Source: a bacterium (GTDB lineage Bacteria; CSSED10-310; JAJRTK01). Taken from it: 7,993 nucleotides of DNA. A program made the position numbers and the translations under genes. The notes beneath the pieces are model-generated. The model was not told where the DNA came from and ran no database searches. It saw only the letters and a list, made by a program, of their open reading frames with translations. Each line of letters begins with the position of its first letter. Position 1 is the first letter of the stretch. The stretch is taken from assembly GCA_024278345.1 (NCBI GenBank), contig JAJRTK010000126.1, positions 1 through 7,993 on the forward strand. Direction: 5' to 3'. This document shows, piece by piece, positions 1-5,617 of this stretch.

Positions 1-17
1 AACCCTTTGTCTTCTTC

Positions 18-33
18 GTGTTGCGTTCCGCTC
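18..33 (+). repeat. 16-base direct repeat, copy 1
   Basis: GTGTTGCGTTCCGCTC is repeated exactly at 2635-2650, so the two copies flank glnN. After the shared 16 bases copy 1 continues directly into CCATC, whereas copy 2 carries 19 extra bases, including a small hairpin, before the same CCATC. The inserted piece lies between two CCGCTC words, which would fit slippage or deletion between short repeats. A shorter related word, TTCCGCTCCCATCG, occurs here (26-39) and again at about 6319-6332 inside the minus-strand operon. Confidence 0.55.
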
Positions 34-81
34 CCATCGGTCGCCATCCGACGCCCGCTGCTCGCCATTATCGCCGCCTTC

Positions 82-105
82 GCTCCATTGCCCTAGGGCT
101 GGAGC
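82..105. repeat. Imperfect inverted repeat (hairpin)
   Basis: GCTCCA (82-87) pairs with TGGAGC (100-105). Inside it lies the perfect 10-base palindrome GCCCTAGGGC (90-99), leaving a TT bulge on one side. The result is about ten base pairs with a tiny loop. No T-run follows on either strand, so it does not look like a standard intrinsic terminator. It may be an intergenic repeat element or the end of a transcript coming from outside the window. Confidence 0.45.
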
Positions 106-213
106 ACCACCGAAAACTACGCCCCGCCAGGATCGGGACCTATCAGATCCGGTTGACAACTTCACCGCTGGGGCAGGCCTCCTTCCCGGCTCCGTGCAGC
201 CCGGAGGGCGCTA

Positions 214-232
214 CACCGGCAAGATGCCGGTG
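214..232. repeat. Intergenic hairpin of the TGILPV type
   Basis: CACCGGC (214-220) and GCCGGTG (226-232) form a perfect 7-bp stem around the loop AAGAT. Read on the minus strand in one frame it gives TGILPV. From memory this motif recurs at the ends of spurious ORFs in Verrucomicrobia and Planctomycetes genomes because the DNA element is repeated many times. A second small stem, CTCCG (190-194) with CGGAG (202-206), sits just upstream. No T-run follows. I read this as a dispersed intergenic repeat; the lineage hint is recollection. Confidence 0.5.
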
Positions 233-496
233 CCACCGTTTCGGCGAAGAAAATTATAAAGCAAAAACACGACAATTTGATAGGTCCCCCAAGGATCGTT
301 CCACCCGCGGGCAAAGGAAACGCAAATGTTGGACAAGGAGTCGGGAGTCCGGTATGTAAAGACCTTCCCTGCCGGGAAGAAGTCCGCCCGCCATCGAATT
401 CCAAGCCCCTTTGGCGAAGTGTTTGCGGATCGCTTTGGAACCTGCCTTTTGTCTTTCCTCGGACCGACGTCGCGTCGCTGCACGGGAGCCATCGTC

Positions 497-2626
497 ATGG
501 ATAAACGCCACCCTTCGGGAACGATTTTGGACATCTTCGGCAAGAATACCTTCAACCGCGGCGCCATGCGGGAGAAGCTGCCGAAAACCGTCTTCGAATC
601 CCTTCTTGGCACCATCGAACGAGGAGAACCCATCGATCCAGATATCGTGCCGGCCGTTGCCCACGGCATGAAGGAATGGGCCATGGAACGGGGCGCCACT
701 CACTATTGCCACTGGTTCCAGCCCATGACGGGATCCACGGCGGAAAAACACGATGCCTTTCTTGCCTTCGATTCAGAGCAAAACCCCATGGAAAGGTTCT
801 CCGGCTCCCAGCTCATCCAGGGCGAGCCCGACGCTTCGAGCTTCCCATCGGGCGGCATGCGGACCACCTTCGAGGCCCGGGGATATACGGCCTGGGATCC
901 CAGCAGCCCTGCCTTCATCATGGAAGGCCCCCACGGCGCCACTCTCTGTATCCCGTCGATCTTCCTGAGCTACCACGGCGGCCCCCTGGACAAGAAAACG
1001 CCTCTTCTCCGATCCGTGGAGGCCTTGAGCAAGGCCGCGGTGCGGATGCTCCGCCTTCTGGGCCGGGAAACCTCCCGCGTCGTTCCCCAGGCCGGCTGCG
1101 AGCAGGAGTATTTCCTGGTGGATGGCAAGCTCTACGAACGGCGGCCCGACCTCATGGTGGCAGGGCGAACCCTCCTTGGCGCCGCCCCCCCCAAAGGCCA
1201 GCAGATGGAAGACCACTACTTCGGGTCCATTCCGCCGCGGATCCTTCATTTCATGCAGGACGCTGAACGGGAGCTCTACAAGCTCGGGGTTCCCGCCAAA
1301 ACCCGCCACAACGAAGTGGCGCCCCACCAATTCGAGCTTGCGCCCATCTACGAGGATGTCAACCTGGCCGCCGATCACAACCAACTGGTCATGGAGTTCC
1401 TCAAGAAAGTTGCCGCTCGCCATGGCCTCGCCCTCCTTCTCCACGAAAAACCCTTTGCCGGAATCAATGGGAGCGGCAAGCACAACAACTGGTCTCTCAC
1501 CGACGCCGAAGGAAACAACCTTTTCGAGCCCGGTTCCACACCCCACGAGAACCTCCAGTTCCTAATCTTCCTTGTGGCCGCCCTCAAAGCCGTTTCCAAA
1601 AGGGCCGCACTCCTCCGCTGTTCCATCGCCAGCGCCGGAAACGATCTACGCCTTGGCGCCAACGAAGCACCGCCAGCGATCATTTCCGTCTTCCTGGGAG
1701 AACAGCTCAGTGCTATCCTCGACCACCTTGAAAGCGGCCAACCCAACGGAGAGACCGCCCGGGAAAGCATCGACCTCGGCATCTCGAAGATCCCCCTGAT
1801 CTCCAGAGACAATACTGATCGCAACCGAACCTCTCCCTTCGCCTTTACGGGCAATAAATTCGAGTTCCGCGCTGTCCCCTCTTCCATGTCCATCTCCATT
1901 CCTCACACCGTCCTGGCCACCGCCATGGCCGAAGCCCTCGACGAAATGTCCGGCAAATTGGAGAAGGCCCTCGAAAACACGGAAAACCGGGATCACGCCA
2001 TCCTTTCGCTCTTGCGCGCGGAGATCGCCGCCACCAGAAAAATCCGCTTCGAGGGCGACAACTACAGCGACCAGTGGCTCCAGGAAGCCGAAAGACGCGG
2101 CCTCCCCAATCTCCCCGACACCCCACGGGCCATGAAGCTCTGGATCGATGGAAGCACCAAGGAGCTGTTCCAGCGGTACGGCGTGTTCGATGAAACCGAT
2201 CTCCACTCCCGTTACCAGATCAAGCTGGAACAGTATGTCAAGCAAATCGAGATCGAAGCGGCGCTGGTGGTCGATCTCGTGGAGCAGGACATTCTTGGCG
2301 CTTGTTTTGAGCAGCAATCAAGAACGGCCCAGTCCATCGCCCATCTGGCGGTCGTCACCGAAAGCCCCCATCTCGCCGTGCAGAAGGAATACCTGGACCG
2401 CTATTCCCGCCTCCTCTCCGATCTCATCACAAAGGTCGGCCACCTGAAGCGGCTCCGCGACGAGATCCGGGAAGAACCCGACCTCGAAAAGAAGGGAAGC
2501 CGCACCTCCACGGATCTCTTGGGAGCCATGGAAGAAGTGCGCAAGACCGCCGATGCCCTGGAGCTCCAAACCGACTCCAAGCGCTGGCCTCTGCCTTCTT
2601 ACCTGGAGCTCCTCTTCCAGCACTAG
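497..2626 (+). CDS. glnN: Glutamine synthetase, type III (GSIII)
   Basis: Catalyses ATP-dependent amidation of glutamate to glutamine in the cytosol; GSIII enzymes form large dodecamers. From 497 the protein is 709 aa, near the family's usual 700-730. Numbering from M1 at 497 (subtract 57 from the 326 frame), family motifs run in order: KHDAFL near 84, EPDASSFPSGG near 110, GCEQEYFLVD at 200-209 (metal-binding Glu), KTRHNEVAPHQFELAP at 268-283, NGSGKHNNWSL at 324-334, LGANEAPPAI at 386-395, and DNTDRNRTSPFAFTGN at 438-453. The helical C-terminus ends in the typical WPLPSYLELLF. The start at 497 has GGAG (484-487) nine bases upstream. An in-frame ATG at 326 has a better AAGGA (314-318), but the 57 extra residues look non-family. 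The gene appears monocistronic. The family is certain; only the start is open. Confidence 0.96.
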   Translation: MDKRHPSGTILDIFGKNTFNRGAMREKLPKTVFESLLGTIERGEPIDPDIVPAVAHGMKEWAMERGATHYCHWFQPMTGSTAEKHDAFLAFDSEQNPMERFSGSQLIQGEPDASSFPSGGMRTTFEARGYTAWDPSSPAFIMEGPHGATLCIPSIFLSYHGGPLDKKTPLLRSVEALSKAAVRMLRLLGRETSRVVPQAGCEQEYFLVDGKLYERRPDLMVAGRTLLGAAPPKGQQMEDHYFGSIPPRILHFMQDAERELYKLGVPAKTRHNEVAPHQFELAPIYEDVNLAADHNQLVMEFLKKVAARHGLALLLHEKPFAGINGSGKHNNWSLTDAEGNNLFEPGSTPHENLQFLIFLVAALKAVSKRAALLRCSIASAGNDLRLGANEAPPAIISVFLGEQLSAILDHLESGQPNGETARESIDLGISKIPLISRDNTDRNRTSPFAFTGNKFEFRAVPSSMSISIPHTVLATAMAEALDEMSGKLEKALENTENRDHAILSLLRAEIAATRKIRFEGDNYSDQWLQEAERRGLPNLPDTPRAMKLWIDGSTKELFQRYGVFDETDLHSRYQIKLEQYVKQIEIEAALVVDLVEQDILGACFEQQSRTAQSIAHLAVVTESPHLAVQKEYLDRYSRLLSDLITKVGHLKRLRDEIREEPDLEKKGSRTSTDLLGAMEEVRKTADALELQTDSKRWPLPSYLELLFQH

Positions 2627-2634
2627 CCCCTCCT

Positions 2635-2665
2635 GTGTTGCGTTCCGCTCGGGCTGCTCGCAGCC
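2635..2665 (+). repeat. 16-base direct repeat, copy 2, plus short hairpin after glnN
   Basis: Bases 2635-2650 repeat 18-33 exactly and begin nine bases after the glnN stop. They run into GGCTGC (2652-2657) and GCAGCC (2660-2665), a perfect 6-bp stem with a 2-base gap that must open slightly to form a loop. No T-run follows, so a role as the glnN terminator is possible but not supported by the usual signature. Confidence 0.45.
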
Positions 2666-2786
2666 GCTCCCATCCCTCGCCCGGTTCACCGCGGAATCGA
2701 GCAAGAAACCCCCGTTCTTCCTTCTCTAAAGTCCCCTTGGACGCCCCGTAACCCGAACTGCTCCCCATGACGGTCTCCCGTTGAGG

Positions 2787-2808
2787 CCATGGCGCAAAAC
2801 CGCCATGG
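2787..2808. repeat. Perfect 8-bp stem-loop between glnN and rpsR
   Basis: CCATGGCG (2787-2794) and CGCCATGG (2801-2808) form a perfect stem around the loop CAAAAC. It lies about 100 bases upstream of the rpsR start and about 160 bases downstream of the glnN stop. There is no downstream T-run. It could be a rho-independent-like 3' end for glnN, an operator (each arm is itself partly palindromic, CCATGG), or a leader structure if rpsR is transcribed from further upstream than the promoter proposed here. Confidence 0.5.
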
Positions 2809-2835
2809 AACACAGGGAGATTCCGGGCACTGCAG

Positions 2836-2864
2836 TTGCTTTCCTCACCTTCTTGATCCATACT
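2836..2864 (+). promoter_or_regulatory. Possible sigma-70-type promoter for rpsR
   Basis: TTGCTT (2836-2841) and CATACT (2859-2864) are separated by 17 bases, giving 3/6 and 4/6 matches to the consensus boxes. A start near 2871 would leave a short leader of about 35 bases before the rpsR ATG. The match is weak and chance is a real possibility in a region of this size. Confidence 0.25.
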
Positions 2865-2890
2865 CGCTTGCCGCAAGGCCTAGGCAAAGC

Positions 2891-2898
2891 AAAAGGAG
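2891..2898 (+). promoter_or_regulatory. Ribosome binding site of rpsR
   Basis: AAAAGGAG ends six bases before the ATG at 2905. It is a strong Shine-Dalgarno match and fixes the start of the short bS18 gene. Confidence 0.85.
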
Positions 2899-2904
2899 TC
2901 ACAG

Positions 2905-3123
2905 ATGGCGCGAAGATTCGGACGAGGCTTTTCGAAACGCAAAGCGGAGTCCCTGAAAAATATCAATTACAAGAACACCGAGCTTCTGCTCCGCTTCATC
3001 ACGGAGCGTGGAAAGATTTTGCCCAGGCGATTCTCCGGGGTCTCGGCGAAGGACCAGAGGGCGCTTTCCAGAGCGATCCGCAGGGCTCGCAATCTGGGGA
3101 TGCTTCCTTTCGTGGGCGAGTAG
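2905..3123 (+). CDS. rpsR: 30S ribosomal protein bS18
   Basis: A 72-residue basic protein, close to the family's usual 70-80. Core features match bS18: INYKNTELL (20-28), [12 protein letters not shown] (31-42) and the closing helix [19 protein letters not shown] (51-69). In the small subunit bS18 pairs with bS6 on the platform and contacts 16S rRNA. The start is fixed by a strong ribosome binding site six bases upstream. There are no cysteines, so this is the zinc-free form of the family. The gene stands alone: in most bacteria rpsR lies between rpsF/ssb and rplI, none of which is here, and the next gene converges from the other strand. It may be the sole copy moved out of its operon, or a second paralogue; the window cannot decide. 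Confidence 0.95.
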   Translation: MARRFGRGFSKRKAESLKNINYKNTELLLRFITERGKILPRRFSGVSAKDQRALSRAIRRARNLGMLPFVGE

Positions 3124-3163
3124 GTTTTCCGGCAAGCAGCCGGCGCCCGGCCATGGCACTCGC

Positions 3164-4411
3164 TCAGCGCCCCCACACACAACCGGCCAGCCGCCGAAAA
3201 AAGCTTGAACCGCGTAAGACGGGGCAACCATGGCGGCAAAGCTCTTCTTCGCTGAATGACTTCACGCCGGAAGCTCTGAGGCCCGTGGCCCATGCAAGGG
3301 CGGGAACGGGGTTTTTTATGTGGTTCCCCGTTGTGCTGGAAGTGGAGTGATCACTGGCCACGGCCACCGCCGCTCCCAAGGAGAGTCGGCGAAGCATCGC
3401 CCCCAGGTGGGCGTCGATGGTTTCCAGATAGGCTGCCTTGGCGGCGGGCTTCCGATCATGCCCCAGGATGTCGGTGGCCTTGACGTGAAGGAGAACGACA
3501 TCGAGATCGCCACGGCCCAGATAGTGGAGGGCTGTCTCAAACTTCTTGCCTAGATCGGTATCGACGTTCGCGGTAAATTCCGACCGCGTAAAGGTGGAGA
3601 TGCCCACCAGGCGAGAGACGCCCAGAACGGTCCTGTCCGCCGCGATACAGAGAGAGCGGAGCCCATATTTCTCTCGGAACGTGGGAAGCTCGATGTGTTG
3701 GCCGGGCTGCCGGACAAGAATCCCGCTGGCCGGTACGAGGCCGGCTTGACGACGTTCCACGTTCACGGGGTGATCCCGGAGGATCTCCCCGGCACAGGCG
3801 ATGGCCTTTCGGAGTTTCGATGCAGTGAAGGCTGCGGCCCTGGACTCATCGAGAGGACCGACGGGAAGGGGGAAGGTTTTGCTGCCTTGAAGGCTCATGG
3901 GATCGTTACCCGAAATGGCGGGGGAGAGCCCGGGTCCACGAAGAAGGATGGCAAGGCGATGTTCGGTGGCGCTTCGGACTCGGAGTGTGATGCCGTCACC
4001 AAGATTCAGGTGATCCAGGGACTTGGCCAACTCGAGGGTGCCACGGCGGATCCGACCGGCACGCCGGTCGAGGATCTCTTGCTCTTCGGTGATCGTGGCA
4101 AAGTTTCCACGAAGAGCGACGTCTCCATCCTCCAAGGAAAGACCTGCTCCGGCGGCTTCCACGGGGCCTCGTCGCGGAATGCCGTGCCAGGGATCGAGGC
4201 CGAGGAGCGCGAACTGGCCAATATGTGTGGCAGCAGTGCCTTCTTGGTCCCGAAGATCGAGAAGGTAGGCTTCTCCTTCCCGGGCCAGTTTGTCCAGGTG
4301 TGGTGTTCTGGCGCAGGCCAGTGGGGTCCTGTTTCCGAGCTCGGAGGAAGGTTCATCTCCGAGTCCGTCGAGGATCAGGTAGAAGAGACGTGCCGGGGGA
4401 CTGGGGCTCAC
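3164..4411 (-). CDS. apgM: Archaeal-type 2,3-bisphosphoglycerate-independent phosphoglycerate mutase family protein
   Basis: A 415-residue alkaline-phosphatase-superfamily protein of the ApgM branch, which interconverts 3- and 2-phosphoglycerate using metal ions. Visible landmarks are DGLGD (15-19), LGLDP (70-74), NFATI (103-107), DRRAGR (115-120), HPVNVERR (214-221), HVKATDILGHD (309-319; metal ligands D314, H318), SDHS (353-356; D354, H355) and H364 in GNHIKNPVP. The family motif GSDxAHL that carries the nucleophilic serine is replaced by GTAATHIGQF (58-67), so the nucleophile would be T62 (ungapped alignment) or T59. Mutase activity is therefore likely but not assured; a phosphatase or transfer role on a related phosphoester is possible. 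The GTG start at 4411 overlaps the stop of the kinase gene as GTGA, with AAGGAGGA (4428-4421) nine bases upstream, so the two are translationally coupled. Last gene of the minus-strand operon. Confidence 0.87.
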   Translation of the reverse strand: MSPSPPARLFYLILDGLGDEPSSELGNRTPLACARTPHLDKLAREGEAYLLDLRDQEGTAATHIGQFALLGLDPWHGIPRRGPVEAAGAGLSLEDGDVALRGNFATITEEQEILDRRAGRIRRGTLELAKSLDHLNLGDGITLRVRSATEHRLAILLRGPGLSPAISGNDPMSLQGSKTFPLPVGPLDESRAAAFTASKLRKAIACAGEILRDHPVNVERRQAGLVPASGILVRQPGQHIELPTFREKYGLRSLCIAADRTVLGVSRLVGISTFTRSEFTANVDTDLGKKFETALHYLGRGDLDVVLLHVKATDILGHDRKPAAKAAYLETIDAHLGAMLRRLSLGAAVAVASDHSTSSTTGNHIKNPVPALAWATGLRASGVKSFSEEELCRHGCPVLRGSSFFRRLAGCVWGR

Positions 4412-5571
4412 GAGCCTCGCTCCTCCTTCTTGCGAACGCGGTGGATGGCATCGGTGATCATGCGGAGAAGATCGCTCGCCGCCTCGTCGAAATTGTTGTT
4501 CTCCAAGATCGGAACATCGTGTTGATCGGCCAGATCCAAGATATGCTCCTGGATCTTAAGAATATCGTCAATCGAGGCTATGGCCTGTTCGGTCCGCCGA
4601 GACCGGGTTGTTTTTTTTCGTTGCAGAAATCGGCCCATGAGGGTTTTAGGATCGAATGTCGCGATGATCACGGGGATCACCGTCGCGCGATCCCCGAAGC
4701 GCATGGCCGCGCTCATGGGCGGCAAAACATGTACTCCCTCCACGATCAGGTGGAAACTCTCCACCACCGCCCGCCGGATGCTGGCTTCAATGCCCACCTC
4801 CACGCGCATGACCTGCTCCCGATACCCTTCGATGACCGGATCGGTGAGAGCGGTGGTGGCCCGATAAGCGTAAGATGAGGAATGGATCGACGGCAGGATC
4901 TCCTTGGACAACAACCGGCGCATGATCTCCCGGATCAGATCCGTGGACGCAATTTTCCGGATTCCCAGCCGGTAGGCGATCTCCGTGGCCAGGGTCGATT
5001 TCCCGCAACCCGTGGCCCCGCCAATGAGCACGATGATGGGGCGGTTCCGATCCTCGATCTGGAGCATGGCGTCGTACCGCCGAAGAACCCCTTTCCCGTG
5101 ACGCTCTTCCACGATTTCCCGGACGAGCTCGTCGTGAACACGCCAGTCGATGGGCCGCGTCGGGATGGCGTTCAAGCGGTTCCAGACTTCCTGGGCTGTC
5201 TCATACGCCTGACGTGGATCGAGCCCGGTAGCTGCCAGCCTTTGGCTCAGAAGTCCCCGGGAAAAAGGCACGGCATTCCCGTCGTGAAGCACCAAAGGCG
5301 GATCATTCTCGTGAGCTTTGGCATCGGCGTCCAGAAGCTTTTCCAAGGCGCTTTGCCCAAGCTCCTTGGCCACCACCTTGTGAAGAACCTCCTGGAGCTT
5401 GTCCGCCGTGACTTCTTCTTCCTCCGCCAGCCGGTCCCGCACCAGGTTCGCCACGGAGTACGCCTCGTCGAATCCCAGCCCCCGTTTGAGGAGCGAGTGA
5501 GTCAGCATTCCCCGCAAAAAGGGAATTCGGCCTTCGGGGCTCAAGACGTGGAGGCGTTGTTTTCGGCTCAT
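4408..5571 (-). CDS. pgk2: 2-phosphoglycerate kinase with two ATP-cone-like domains
   Basis: A 387-residue cytosolic kinase. The family phosphorylates 2-phosphoglycerate to 2,3-bisphosphoglycerate with ATP, known from methanogens as the first step to cyclic 2,3-diphosphoglycerate. Two related N-terminal ATP-cone-like units are visible: RIPFLRGMLTHSL (15-27) with AYSVANLVRDRL (37-48), and AVPFSRGLLSQRL (100-112) with AYETAQEVWNRL (122-133). A P-loop kinase domain follows: IVLIGGATGCGKST (180-193, Walker A with K191), STDLIREIMR (209-218), SIHSSSYAY (228-236), LIVEGVHVLP (275-284, Walker-B-like), and a basic lid segment RFLQRKKTTRSRR (314-326). It is longer than I recall for archaeal homologues, about 300 aa, mainly through the second cone. 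The ATG at 5571 has only a weak GAG upstream. It follows the unknown gene by 46 bases and overlaps apgM by four. An A8 run sits in the lid codons. The actual substrate in this organism is inferred. Confidence 0.88.
   Translation of the reverse strand: MSRKQRLHVLSPEGRIPFLRGMLTHSLLKRGLGFDEAYSVANLVRDRLAEEEEVTADKLQEVLHKVVAKELGQSALEKLLDADAKAHENDPPLVLHDGNAVPFSRGLLSQRLAATGLDPRQAYETAQEVWNRLNAIPTRPIDWRVHDELVREIVEERHGKGVLRRYDAMLQIEDRNRPIIVLIGGATGCGKSTLATEIAYRLGIRKIASTDLIREIMRRLLSKEILPSIHSSSYAYRATTALTDPVIEGYREQVMRVEVGIEASIRRAVVESFHLIVEGVHVLPPMSAAMRFGDRATVIPVIIATFDPKTLMGRFLQRKKTTRSRRTEQAIASIDDILKIQEHILDLADQHDVPILENNNFDEAASDLLRMITDAIHRVRKKEERGS
4421..4428 (-). promoter_or_regulatory. Ribosome binding site of the apgM-family gene
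   Basis: Read on the minus strand the site is AAGGAGGA, nine bases before the GTG start at 4411. It lies inside the last codons of the kinase gene and decides the GTG start that overlaps the kinase stop codon. Confidence 0.75.
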
Positions 5572-5617
5572 GGATCTCAGCAGTGGAGGGCAAGTTCATG
5601 AAAGGCCAGAAAGAGGC

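Larger units (their letters stand above)
1..325. other. Non-coding leader region with hairpins
   Basis: I see no convincing gene here; the open frames on both strands are low-complexity, Arg/Pro/Ser-rich and lack family motifs. The stretch holds one copy of a 16-base direct repeat (18-33), an imperfect hairpin (82-105), a GC-rich hairpin (214-232), and an AT-rich patch at about 250-282 just before glnN. That patch contains TATAAA at 255-260, which could be a -10 element, but no matching -35 box lies 16-18 bases upstream. I also found no convincing sigma-54 (-24/-12) site, which might have been expected for a nitrogen gene. Confidence 0.6.

Noticed and set aside
153-158. TTGACA as a -35 box upstream of glnN
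   Set aside because: No -10-like hexamer lies 16-18 bases downstream; the sequence there is GC-rich.
773-1546. Long minus-strand open frame (257 aa) opposite glnN
   Set aside because: It lies fully within a certain gene, shows no family motifs, and mirrors the codon bias of the plus-strand frame.
2627-2780. Possible tRNA, prompted by a GGTTCACCGC word
   Set aside because: No cloverleaf with acceptor, anticodon and T arms can be built around it.
3139-3151. GC-rich 5-bp stem (GCCGG/CCGGC) between rpsR and the apgM-family stop, as a bidirectional terminator
   Set aside because: The stem is short and has no T-run on either strand, so it does not meet the intrinsic terminator signature despite the convergent position.
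2781-3350. Plus-strand open frame (189 aa) overlapping rpsR in another frame
   Set aside because: rpsR in its own frame is unmistakable and has the ribosome binding site; the longer overlapping product is featureless.
3695-4525. Plus-strand open frame (276 aa) opposite the apgM-family gene and the end of the kinase gene
   Set aside because: It is antisense to two recognised enzymes and contains no recognisable domain.
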